Below are positions 52,278-61,600 of a DNA stretch of 64,000 nucleotides, piece by piece. This DNA is from Hondaea fermentalgiana (lineage: Eukaryota > Sar > Bigyra > Thraustochytrida > Thraustochytriidae), in NCBI GenBank assembly GCA_014084085.1, contig NPFB01000032.1, positions 275,713 through 339,712 on the forward strand, given 5' to 3'. Each line of letters opens with the position of its first letter. Within the stretch, counting starts at the first letter, position 1. The translations under genes and the position numbers were made by a program. The notes beneath the pieces were generated by a model. That model was given only the letters and a program-made list of their open reading frames with translations. It did not search any database and had not been told where the DNA came from.

Positions 52278-52763
52278 ATGGGCACCGGCAGCTATGGGCG
52301 CAAGAAGCGCGCCACGGCCAAGAAGAAGGGCTTCAAGAAGTATTTCCTCGCCACGAAGCACCGCACGCGGGACGTAGACCAGATCCAGGACGACATCGCC
52401 AAGGGTGGGGTCAACTTCGAGTACGACCCGGACCTTCCGGGCGGCGGCCAGTTCTACTGCGTCGAAACAGGTAGGCACTTCATCTCCGCCGACGCCTTGG
52501 CCGCGCACAAAAAGACCAAGCCCTACAAGAAGCGTCTCAAGGAATTGGCCGAGGAACAGTACACGCAAGCCGAGGCTGAAGCAGGCGCAGGTATCATGAA
52601 GGAGAAACTTCCTCCCATCCGCCGTGACGCGGACGGTAACATTATCAACAATCCCACGTTTGTCCCCAGTGCCGCAACCACCACTTCTTCATCGTCGTCG
52701 GCGTCCGCCGCAGCAGCACCAGCGGCAGCACCAGCGCCTTCTACGGCAGCAGCATCCACATAG
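52278..52763 (+). CDS. BUD20: Bud20/ZNF593-like pre-60S factor with a degenerate zinc finger
   Basis: The protein is 161 residues from the ATG at 52278. Bud20/ZNF593 proteins ride on pre-60S ribosomal particles and help nuclear export. The family layout is clear: a basic N-terminus (GRKKRATAKKKGFKKYF), the acidic RTRDVDQIQDDI segment, DPDLPGGGQFYC, the finger region, and KKRLKELAEEQYTQAEAEAGAG, as in ZNF593. In this copy the finger is degenerate. The second Cys of CxxC is Thr (CVET), and the second His is Tyr (KPYKKR where KxHKKR is usual). Only Cys at codon 61 and the first His remain, so normal zinc binding is doubtful. The tail is Ser/Ala-rich low complexity. Its divergent neighbour is RPIA. 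Confidence 0.88.
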   Translation: MGTGSYGRKKRATAKKKGFKKYFLATKHRTRDVDQIQDDIAKGGVNFEYDPDLPGGGQFYCVETGRHFISADALAAHKKTKPYKKRLKELAEEQYTQAEAEAGAGIMKEKLPPIRRDADGNIINNPTFVPSAATTTSSSSSASAAAAPAAAPAPSTAAAST

Positions 52764-53073
52764 ACGACATCATGGCTTTTTTTTAACTGCCTCTATTTGT
52801 GTACAAACTCGATTTGAACGTGTTACGATTTCTTTTTCATAGCATCTTGCGTCGTTCATAGCCTCTCTCACGTCTTTCGCCATGCGCCGCGTGCTTGGGT
52901 ATCTTTCCTTTTACTTTTCTTTTTGTCCACCAGGCATTCACACGACGCATCGCATTGCGCCATGCTGGATCCTTTCCTCTTGCGTCGCCGAGCAAAAGAA
53001 GCATCTTGGCTCTTTCGACTGACACAGGACTGCCGCACCATCTTCGTTGGCTTGACGATGTGACTTTTACCTT
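52764..53073. other. Convergent spacer between the Bud20-like and GRAM-like genes
   Basis: 310 bases with T-rich stretches near 52775 and 52830. It holds the 3' UTRs of both genes; no other feature was seen. Confidence 0.5.
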
Positions 53074-55911
53074 TTAAAACGCTTCCTCGTCGTCGTTGAG
53101 GAAAGTGCTTGCCATCATTCTCTGCAGGTCGGCGCCCGAATCATCCGAAGGTTCCGTCGGCGGTGTCCCGAGGCCACTGCTTCCAGCGGCATTTCCCGCC
53201 CCGACGTGATGACTATTCTCGCTTGCTTGAGAGTCCGCACTGCGACGGCGATGAAGGTCCGGGCGCACGTCAGCCCCGGACGATCTCCGCGACAGTTCAC
53301 CTCCCGTGCGCTGGGCCTCCGAGTCGCTTGTTTTCGATTCGTGCGAGGACCGTCGTTGACGCTCTGCGGCACTTGCGCGACGCATCACCTCAATTTGCTG
53401 CAGGAGAGCGAGGACACGATCGCAGTCGACCTTACTGCTCATGAGGAAGCGGATCGACGCCCCAGTTGACAAAACCTGAATTACGAGCGCAGCCGCGCCG
53501 ACGATCGTGGCCGCCCCCGTGGCCTGGGCGCCTCCGTACGAGGCAACATCGGTCAGGGGAACAGCCAGAGATCGCTTAAATCCGAGCACACGCGACTTAA
53601 AGAGGATGTGGTCGTAGGTGACAGAGAGTTTCCCGGGCCGTCGCTCAAAGATGCAGGATACATGGCCCAACACAACACTTGGGCTGATGTTCATCTCATT
53701 GCACAGCACAAGGGTGTCGCGCGACGTTCGCGCCACCTCACTGTCGCGGAGGCGTTGAATCAGTAGAGTCTTGTTTCGCGCACAAACGTCTCGTCGCATC
53801 TCCAGCTGCCGTTCTTTGCGCGCCACACGCGCGCTTACCTCGCGCGACCATTGCCGCGATAAGCTTGAACGAAGTGCAACGTCTTCGGCTTCAGCTCCTG
53901 CACGCTCATCGTCTGTGTTATTGCTGCCATCCGCGTGCATCTCCCCACGATCTCCCTTCGACCCGATGTTTTCTTCTTGTCCACCATCGTCGTCGTCTTC
54001 GTATGTCAGCGGAAGCTGCGAAATAAAGGGGGGGCGCTCAAGCTCTGGGATTTGCACTCCAAAGGCCCTGTATTCTGCCTTGATGAGAGTCACAAGCTGC
54101 GCCGTCTGGAACTCGAGAGCAAGCATTTCCTTCTCTTGGGGACGCACAAGCGCGTGCAACTTACGCTCAGCGCCAAGGCGCCAGGCTTCCTCGAGGTCTC
54201 GCACATAATCTGCGTGTAAGGAGGCCACCCCACTCGGAAGTCGCGTAATGCCGCGCTGGATAAGACCTTTGAGGAGCGGCTCGGTTTCATGCTCCGCACC
54301 GCAAATGAAAATTCCACGTTGCTTGCTTTCCACCTCTACACCAACAGCTGCGCTGGCGTATGGTTCGACTGACACCGAGCCGGCATCAGGCCTGTTTTGC
54401 ACGCTTGCCTCCTCATTCAAAGGTCGCCCCGAGGAAGCCTTGAGTTGCAAGGCATCGACGTGCTGAAGTGCGCGCTGCAACTTGCCAAGGGAAAAGTTCA
54501 TGGCCTTTGACACAAACTCGCGCGGTTCGTCACCAATCGATGGCGCTTGAAGCTGCAGAGGTTGACCCGATCCTGCATTTGCTGTTGTTGTTACTGTTGT
54601 CGATGATGATGATGCTGACGATGACGACGAGGAGAAAGAGGAGGAAGGACCGATCGAATTAGAATTTGGCGAACCAGGCGGCGTAGTCCTTGCAGCAGTG
54701 TTGACAGAGCTTGATAAGCGGTGTAATTCTTCCGGTGTAGGCGTATAACTCGCGCGTAGTTGGCCCTCATCCCTCGCACGAACTTCGTACCCGTGATCAG
54801 AGAGGGCCTCGGCAATCTGTTCGAGCGCACCATTATTTGAAAGATCAACCCGAAGGGGAACAAAGAGACAGGCATCGAGAAGAAAAAGATCCCGCAATTG
54901 GACACCCGAACCAGAACACACCAGCGTCACGTCATTCGCAAGGCGCTTGTGAACACGACAAAGCTCGTCTCTGACGGCCTGCTCAACGGCTTCTCGTGCA
55001 TGTCCTGCTGAGGCCTTTGACTCTTGAAGAGTCTCGCCTGTAAGAAGCGCCTCTGTCTCGGCCAAGAGCTCAGCCCCGTTTCTCTCTTCAGAGAGCGTGC
55101 TGTCTGCGCGCTCTTCGCGCACGTCGCCAGCATCGTCGACTAGTTGCGACGAACCGGATGCTCCTACTACTGCTTTCAATGCGTTCTCCGGCCTCGAGTG
55201 AAGTTCAGAAACTGGGCTTTTTGTTGTCGTCATTGATGAGGACGACGAAGTCGGTGACGTCGACGATGAGGCCAATGTTGACGATTGCAGCGGCCGCAGA
55301 GATGATGACGTTAACGACTCTTCTGCCAATCCGGAAGGAGGAAAAGCAGCAGCAGCAGTAGCAGCAGCACGAGAGGAAGAAGGCGGAGAGGTCGAGTTGC
55401 TCGCCCTCGCGCCGGATGGGGGCTCTTTTGCAATGTCTCGGCTCGGCTCGGTTTCCGTGTCGTCGTCCTCGCACCCGGCAAGAAGGGCTGCTGTTTGCGC
55501 CAGTAGCACGTCAGCGTCGCCTTCCTGCGAGTCTGGGTCTGGAGCTCCACCAGTCTCATCTAGTCTAGCGCCCGGGCCTGCGTCCTTTGATTCTCCTCGT
55601 CCCCCTTCTCCCCCTCTGCTCGTCGTTGTCGTCGTAGTCGACGAAGCTGGTTCTGGCGGTGCATCTTGCCGCTCTCGCTGCTCCTGTTGCTGCTTGTCGT
55701 TGTCGTCGTCTTCGCCGTCGTCGTTATCCATGAGAAGGCTGGCAGTTTCCGCGAGGATGGCCGCGCTGTGCTGCGCATCGTCTTCCTCCGTGCCAGCGCG
55801 CGCGCTCGCCTCGTCCATGGTGCCTCGACGAGCCTCCCCGAAGCTGGAATGCTTTTTCTTTTTCATCTTCATTTCATTATTTCCGATTAGGCCTATTTCT
55901 ATTTGGTCCAT
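53074..55911 (-). CDS. Large acidic/Ser-rich protein with GRAM-like C-terminal domain and three LLAxTxxLL motifs
   Basis: The product is 945 residues if started at the first ATG (55911). A candidate TATAGTA lies only 29-35 bases upstream of that ATG, so the ATG at 55818 (MDEASARAG) is a good alternative start. The N-terminal third is disordered and acidic. It repeats a short helix three times: ILAETASLL, LLAQTAALL and LLAETEALL, each near an acidic patch. Residues ~310-390 and ~560-640 look globular but are unfamiliar. Residues ~755-850 resemble a GRAM/PH-like fold (GKLSVTYDHILFKSRV, SLAVPLTDVASYGG, and a helix ending LALLQQIEVMRR), which in other proteins binds membrane lipids. The tail is Ser/Arg-rich. 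Membrane-associated scaffolding is plausible, but the family is not recognised. Confidence 0.75.
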   Translation of the reverse strand: MDQIEIGLIGNNEMKMKKKKHSSFGEARRGTMDEASARAGTEEDDAQHSAAILAETASLLMDNDDGEDDDNDKQQQEQRERQDAPPEPASSTTTTTTSRGGEGGRGESKDAGPGARLDETGGAPDPDSQEGDADVLLAQTAALLAGCEDDDTETEPSRDIAKEPPSGARASNSTSPPSSSRAAATAAAAFPPSGLAEESLTSSSLRPLQSSTLASSSTSPTSSSSSMTTTKSPVSELHSRPENALKAVVGASGSSQLVDDAGDVREERADSTLSEERNGAELLAETEALLTGETLQESKASAGHAREAVEQAVRDELCRVHKRLANDVTLVCSGSGVQLRDLFLLDACLFVPLRVDLSNNGALEQIAEALSDHGYEVRARDEGQLRASYTPTPEELHRLSSSVNTAARTTPPGSPNSNSIGPSSSFSSSSSSASSSSTTVTTTANAGSGQPLQLQAPSIGDEPREFVSKAMNFSLGKLQRALQHVDALQLKASSGRPLNEEASVQNRPDAGSVSVEPYASAAVGVEVESKQRGIFICGAEHETEPLLKGLIQRGITRLPSGVASLHADYVRDLEEAWRLGAERKLHALVRPQEKEMLALEFQTAQLVTLIKAEYRAFGVQIPELERPPFISQLPLTYEDDDDGGQEENIGSKGDRGEMHADGSNNTDDERAGAEAEDVALRSSLSRQWSREVSARVARKERQLEMRRDVCARNKTLLIQRLRDSEVARTSRDTLVLCNEMNISPSVVLGHVSCIFERRPGKLSVTYDHILFKSRVLGFKRSLAVPLTDVASYGGAQATGAATIVGAAALVIQVLSTGASIRFLMSSKVDCDRVLALLQQIEVMRRASAAERQRRSSHESKTSDSEAQRTGGELSRRSSGADVRPDLHRRRSADSQASENSHHVGAGNAAGSSGLGTPPTEPSDDSGADLQRMMASTFLNDDEEAF

Positions 55912-55939
55912 ACTAGGCCTACTCGGGCCTCGTCGGGCC

Positions 55940-55946
55940 TACTATA
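55940..55946 (-). promoter_or_regulatory. Candidate core promoter TATAGTA (GRAM-like gene)
   Basis: TACTATA on the plus strand, embedded in TAGGCCTA-type words much like those at 10852-10883. If a start site lies about 30 bases downstream, the first ATG (55911) would be at or before the mRNA start. Confidence 0.45.
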
Positions 55947-56115
55947 CCACGACGGACGTCCGACGATGGCAAGCAGCTGCAGCAAAAGCAAAACCAAGAG
56001 GACGGCAGCGAGCACCAGGCTTAGAGGACGCTCGAACATAAGCGAGGACCGCTCGTTTGCGCGGCAAGAGAACTTTGCAAGGTGCCAGCCAAGACTCTAG
56101 GCCTTTTAGCCGAGA

Positions 56116-56142
56116 AAGCAAGCAAGCAAGCAAGCAAGCAAA
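56116..56142 (+). repeat. (AAGC)n tract in the Dph6-fusion leader
   Basis: About seven AAGC units in gene sense, ending about 50 bases before the ATG. It matches the sense-strand GCAA tracts of the phosphotransferase and DHCR24 genes. Confidence 0.85.
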
Positions 56143-56193
56143 CGAACACACGACGCCACGAAGTTGTTTTGGTTTGGTTTCGTTTGATTTGAC

Positions 56194-58152
56194 ATGAGCG
56201 CACTCCGCGTGGTCTCGCTGCTGCCGAGCGCCACTGAGGCGCTTTGCGAAGTCGGAGGCGCGCATTTGCTCGTGGGCAGATCGCACGAATGCGACTGGCC
56301 GCCGCAGGTCCAGCACCTTCCCGTTCTGACCGCGCAAAAGACGACCTTTACGACGCCGCGCGAGGTGGACGACCAGGTTCGCTCAGCACTCGCAAACAAT
56401 GAGAGTCTCTACACGGTGAATGCCGGCTTACTCAAAGAACTCAAGCCCGATGTTATCATCACGCAGAGTCTTTGTCAGGTATGTTCCATTGACATGAACG
56501 AGGTCGTCCAGCTCGCGCGACAGCTTGACCCACGTCCACGCGTCATAAGCCTGAACCCGCACACCTTGGACGAGGTCTTGGAGTCTCTCAATGAAGTTGG
56601 CAATGCTGTCGGACTCGCCAAGGAAGCCGTCGCCTCGCGCGCAAGACTTCAAGCGCGAGTTGACGCTGCTTGTCAACGTGTCGCCGCGAGCGGGGAGCCT
56701 CGCTTTAGAAACATCGCCTTCATCGAATGGCCCGACCCTATCTACGTCGGTGGACACTGGACGCCCGAGATTCTCCGCATGGCAGGCGCGCGCCAGGGCG
56801 TAAACGATGATCCCGGTAGTAAATCGTTTGCCATCCCGACCGAACGTCTGCAAGAGGACGACCCCGACGCAATCATCGTCTGCCCTTGCGGCCTTGATCT
56901 TGCAAAAACAGAGAGCCTCACACGTGACATGGAATCCTCCACGTGGTGGCCTTCTCTGCGCGCTGTACAACAAGACCATGTCGCCCTTGTAGACGGCAAC
57001 CAAATGTTCAATCGCCCCGGGCCACGTCTCGTGGACTGCCTCGAGTGGCTGGTGGATTGGCTGCATCCCGCCAATGCCGCGAAACCCGGTGCTGCCAAGG
57101 CGGGCTTCCCTTGGAAGCCATATGTTCGTCCTGTTGAAACGCAGGCGTCTCCTTCAGAGACGGAACGCGAAGCTGCCGAGACGAAACGGCTTCGCGATCT
57201 CGAAGACCTGCATCAGGCCGCCATGGAGCGCGGTGACAAGACTTATACTGACCCCGCTACAGGATACATGGTCTTTACAGCGCAAACTGCTCTCGATCGG
57301 GGCTATTGCTGCGGCAAGGCGTGCCGTCATTGCCCGTACGGTCACTGCGCTGTGCCAGCTGACCAGCGCAAGCTCCATCGATCGGATCCGATCCAAGGCC
57401 CGCGTCTGCTTCGTGCGCGACCCGTTCCTCGTCGCAAGCGAGGCCTCGCAGCAGACCCGGACGCCAAGCTGCGCATTGTGTTTTGGAGTGGTGGCAAAGA
57501 CTCTTTTTTGACATATCTTCGCACGCGCGAGACGGCCGATGCGGGGGACAAAATCGTCCTCCTCACGACCTTTGACGCTAATACGAACGTGGTCCCCGAG
57601 CAAGAAGTTCCCCTTTCTGACATTATGGATCAAGCACGCTCGCTCGACGTTGACTTGCTCGTGGCTCCGCTTCCGCGGGCGAGCGCCAACACAGACTACG
57701 TGGAGACCGTGGAGCGCAGTTTGGAGCTTCTGTTGCGCGAGTACAACTTTGCTCGCGAGCAAGTGTGTCTCGTTTTTGGCGACTTGCATTTGGAAGATAT
57801 TCGGGCCTGGCGTGCGGCGAATTTTGCTTCTTGGAGAAGCGAGTTCCCTCTCTTCAAGGTTCCCTATGCGCAGCTCGAGCAGCAGCTCTGGACGGCTCTC
57901 GACGATCTCGAGGCTACGGTAACGGTCTCAGCGTGCAATATTGACGACGCGGCCGTCTCAACGCTGAGCTCCAGAGGCATCGCCCTCGAGACCGGCACGC
58001 CGTACACGGCGGAACTTGTGGACCGTCTCAAGTCTGTCCCGAATGGTCCCGATACCTTTGGCGAGTGCGGCGAATTCCACACGATCGTTCGCTTTCCCGA
58101 TCCCTTAATGTTGCGCCGCCGCCGCCGCCGCGCCAAGAGACAGGCTAATTAG
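56194..58152 (+). CDS. Three-module fusion: BtuF-like binding domain, DUF5522, Dph6-like ATP pyrophosphatase
   Basis: The product is 652 residues with ATG at 56194. Residues 1-290 match the helical-backbone (TroA/BtuF-type) binding fold known from bacterial cobalamin-binding proteins: RVVSLLPSATEALCEVGG, VGRSHECDWPP, NPHTLDEVLESL, then DPIYVGGHWTPE. No signal peptide precedes it, so it is cytosolic. Residues ~330-395 match the small cysteine-rich DUF5522 (GYMVFTAQTALDRGYCC, CRHCPYGH). Residues ~425-650 are a PP-loop ATP pyrophosphatase of the Dph6 (diphthine-ammonia ligase) type, with FWSGGKDSFLTYL, FGDLHLEDIRAWR and FGECGEFHT. Dph6 amidates diphthine on EF2, but the sequence looks closer to bacterial Dph6-like proteins of unknown substrate than to eukaryotic Dph6. 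Fusion implies that the three act on one substrate or in one step; a corrinoid or tetrapyrrole is a guess from the first domain. The tail is poly-Arg. Confidence 0.9.
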   Translation: MSALRVVSLLPSATEALCEVGGAHLLVGRSHECDWPPQVQHLPVLTAQKTTFTTPREVDDQVRSALANNESLYTVNAGLLKELKPDVIITQSLCQVCSIDMNEVVQLARQLDPRPRVISLNPHTLDEVLESLNEVGNAVGLAKEAVASRARLQARVDAACQRVAASGEPRFRNIAFIEWPDPIYVGGHWTPEILRMAGARQGVNDDPGSKSFAIPTERLQEDDPDAIIVCPCGLDLAKTESLTRDMESSTWWPSLRAVQQDHVALVDGNQMFNRPGPRLVDCLEWLVDWLHPANAAKPGAAKAGFPWKPYVRPVETQASPSETEREAAETKRLRDLEDLHQAAMERGDKTYTDPATGYMVFTAQTALDRGYCCGKACRHCPYGHCAVPADQRKLHRSDPIQGPRLLRARPVPRRKRGLAADPDAKLRIVFWSGGKDSFLTYLRTRETADAGDKIVLLTTFDANTNVVPEQEVPLSDIMDQARSLDVDLLVAPLPRASANTDYVETVERSLELLLREYNFAREQVCLVFGDLHLEDIRAWRAANFASWRSEFPLFKVPYAQLEQQLWTALDDLEATVTVSACNIDDAAVSTLSSRGIALETGTPYTAELVDRLKSVPNGPDTFGECGEFHTIVRFPDPLMLRRRRRRAKRQAN

Positions 58153-58671
58153 TCTCTTCGCCCCCAATCGCCTGCCTGCAGCGCTCCACGCGGGACAATT
58201 CGCGGTGGGACTCGATAGTGATGATGATGATGATGGATCGATGGACGAAGAAGTTTGACGATGTTGCCGAATGACGCCCAAAGTGACCGGTGAGAGCGAG
58301 CGGCCCTGGCCACCTGGCTGACTCGTTTTTCACAGTGCAATCCTTGCTCGACCCCCGCCCTCCTCGCCCGGCAAAGCTGCATCTGCTCGGGCTCTCTCCG
58401 CGGCGGCGCGGACCTGCAGACCGCGCGCCCATCGCGCGGGCGCGGCGCCCCGGGCGAGCGAGAGGTGCCCTGGCCTGGCCTGGCCTGGCCTGGCCTGCCT
58501 GACGAGGGGCCGAAGTTCGCAGATTCGCTCTGCGCGAGTTCGCTCGCGCGACCGCGCGTCGTCCGCGTCGCGAGCCCGTGCGCGCGAGCGAGCGCGCGCC
58601 GGGGCCAGGCGCCAGCGCCTGCAGGGAGCGCGCGCCGCCCCGCGAGAGCAAGACGAAGACGCGGGCGCACC
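58153..58671. other. Spacer between the Dph6 fusion and the cyclase (same strand)
   Basis: 519 bases: the 3' UTR of the fusion gene, a GATGATGATG stretch at 58218-58235, a (CCTGG)n run at 58470-58497 and GC-rich leader up to the cyclase ATG. The upstream frame is open but lacks an ATG and is biased. Confidence 0.55.
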
Positions 58672-61600
58672 ATGGAGGACGAGCGAGATGCCGCGGCGAA
58701 GAGGCCGACGCAGGGCAAGCGTGACGACGAAAAGTCGGCCTCGGAGAGGACCTTGCGGTCAGAGGAAGACGAGGAAGAGAGGCGGCAAGTGCTGCAAGAA
58801 GAGGATGGCGACGAGAAACAAGAAGGCGAAGATGATTGCGCTGGGCCTCAACTCGATGCCAAGAAAACCACCTGCGGTGGCGAGGCGGAAAGAGAAAACC
58901 CGACGTCACATATCGATGAAACGCCTGGCCTCAGCAATATCGCTTCGAGCCCGCCTCTCGGCGGACGCGGGCCTGGCATCTTGTATGACGCGGAGAAAAG
59001 AGTTGCATGGACCGAAGGCATCTCCCAGGCCGCCATGTCTGCGCCCGCGGACCTCGAAGCCCAGGATGCCGTTTTAAACGAAGAATTTGCCACACGCATG
59101 GCGCGCACGCAAAGTGTCATGGCGTCCGTGCAAAAGCGTATGCACAGCTTGAGTCAATTAGGACAAGAAATTGATATGCTCACACCTGGTGATGCATCGT
59201 CAAACGGCCCTGTACTCGACCAGGCCGCGTGGGCCGCGGCCGCGGGGCTGGCTTCAGACAAGTCAGACAGCATGTATTCGACAGGTCGATGGAGCGCGGG
59301 CGATTCACGCATATTGGGGCGCCGAAAGAGCAAACTAGAGATTGACATTGAGCGTAACATTAGGCAAAACCGCGAGCGGACGTGCTGGTGCCTATGCAAT
59401 CGCGCAGCGCAATTTCAGCTGCGCGACGCTATCATGTATCCCTTTATGGCGCTCGTGCTCTTCGGTGCGATCATTATCATTGTGGTGCAGCACTTCTTTA
59501 CGCAAAGGATACAGGATACGTACGAGCAATCGTGCAACAGCAGCCTCAATGTTTTCATCAACACTTCTCTCTTTGTGGAGCTTGACAACAGCAGAACTCA
59601 GCTCGCCTCAACGCTGCAGACGACGGTGAGCCTGATCGACCTGAGCATCATTTCAGACTCATTTCAGACCATTCTTTCGACGCTGACGCTGATGGACTCG
59701 CTGCAGCAAGCCACCGACAACACCACCCTCATTTCGTCACTGACGTCAAACATGCTATTTCAGACGCTGAACTCAAGCTTTGTCAGTCTCGTCGCAGGCG
59801 GCGCAATTGTCCAGGCTAGCACTTTCGGGACGGATCCCACAGACATCGATCCCAATGCGTTTATCTTCGATCGACAAGTCGTCTCTGAGTCGTTTACACT
59901 TGCTCTAAGCGAAAGTGGTAACGACTTGATGCTGTGGGAACTCGACCGCACCGATGGCAGTCCGATCGAACCAGGGCAAGTCATCCCCCTTGACGCATTT
60001 TCGCTGAGCGGACTTTCATCGCAGCTTCACGTTCTTTCCGAGGCTGGTAATACCTCTCGAAGCTTTGGAGCATACACGAACTTTGGGTATTGGCTGGACG
60101 GCTATCTTGATCCATCTCTGACGTACGGCTTCCTGCTGACATACCCGATCAATTTTTGTGGAACGTATTCTTGTTTTCAGGGGTATGCGCAGACGAATGT
60201 TCTGACGTCCGCCATTAGCGCGGTGAGTGTCTCTGTTTTACGCAGCGTGCAGAACGAGAGCGCAGCAACATCACTAAGTTGCCCGCAGTGCGCGCAATTC
60301 TTCTATGTGCTCAAATCGGTGCCGTCGATCGAGAGTGACATCAATCAGACCGGCCTGCTCGTGGGAGGTGCTGTCGATGGAAGAGAGCTAAACATCACAG
60401 CGCCCGTGTTCGCCACGAATTACACCGAAAGTGAGATAGTCCGCCAGTATACAAACGTGGTGGAGAATTTGAACTTGGAAGCCAACGAGTCCATTACGGT
60501 GATTCGGAACGCAAGCGATGGCACCCTTTGCAACGTGAGTGACGATGACGCTGACTTTGACGCCAACCTTGATCAGCTTTATCGCGATTGCGTGGTCTTA
60601 ACCGTGGGTCCCCTGTCAGGCGAATCGACCGACGATAACTTCCCCGTCTTGTATCCTTTTATCTGGCGCGCTGTCTTGGCCGTGCCTGTATCGTGGAGCA
60701 TTGTCAACTACACGAATGCACTGCAAGAGCCACGGGAACAGCTTCAGCGGAGCACCGAGGAAACGAATCAAGTGCTACAGAAACTCGCGGGCACAAGCGC
60801 TGGCGTCGAGGTGGGGCTGATTTTACTGACCTTGGTACTCTCCTACGTCATTGCCGCGTTGCTGGCGCGTCCTATCCGTCGACTGACGTCCGAGATACGG
60901 CGATTGACCAAATTGGAGTTTCGGAACAAGGGCGCGGTCATGCCGCGGGAGGAACGATCACGTATCAAGGAAGTGGCGCGCACGCAGCGCGAATTTGTAA
61001 AAATGTACTATGCTCTGGAGACCTTTGCGCGTTTTGTTCCAGCAGCCGTGGTACGTAACATTTTGCGGACCAAGCGCGGGCGGCGCCTCAACGTGAAGGA
61101 GCGTGTGGTCACGACCATGTTTTCCGACATTCAAGGCTTTACATCGATCGCAGAAAAACTGGAGCGCGTGGACCTCATGTATCTCATTACGCGCTACCTG
61201 ACGGCCATGACAGCCATCGTGGAGCAGTACGAGGGCGTGGTGGCCGAGATCCAGGGAGATGGTCTGCTTGCGTTCTGGAATACACCAGAAACGATCGAAG
61301 ACCATGCGACCAAGGCGCTAAGCGCGGCGATCGCCCAGCAGCAGTATCTCAGGACTCTCTCGGTGCAATTTCAAGAAGAGTTCAAGGAAAAATATGACCT
61401 GGGCGAGTTCCGTGTGCGTATTGGCATCCACACGGGGCCTGTTTTGAGTGGGACGATCGGGTCGCTGACAAAGTACAAGTTCGGAAGTCTTGGCGATGCG
61501 GTGAACATGGCAAGTCGTCTCGAGGGACTCTCCAAACTGTATGGCACACAAATCATATGTTCGGAAGATACTCTCTCTTTGTGCGCGTTTCGTCATAGCT

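Larger units (their letters stand above)
55912..56193. promoter_or_regulatory. Compact divergent promoter (GRAM-like gene / Dph6 fusion)
   Basis: Only 282 bases separate two start codons. On the GRAM-like side GGCCTA and CGGGCCT words lead to TACTATACC. The stretch 56116-56142 is an AAGC repeat in the sense of the forward gene. A T/G-rich stretch precedes the forward ATG. Confidence 0.55.

Noticed and set aside
52465..52475. Possible intron donor ACAG|GTAGGC in the Bud20-like gene that might restore the missing Cys
   Set aside because: The downstream residues GRHFISADALAAH align directly with the family finger without a gap, and no suitable acceptor follows.
56194..58152. Reading the Dph6 fusion as an ordinary diphthamide synthase
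   Set aside because: The N-terminal BtuF-like and DUF5522 modules, and the FGECGEFHT form of the last motif, differ from what I expect of canonical eukaryotic Dph6, so diphthamide synthesis is not assumed.
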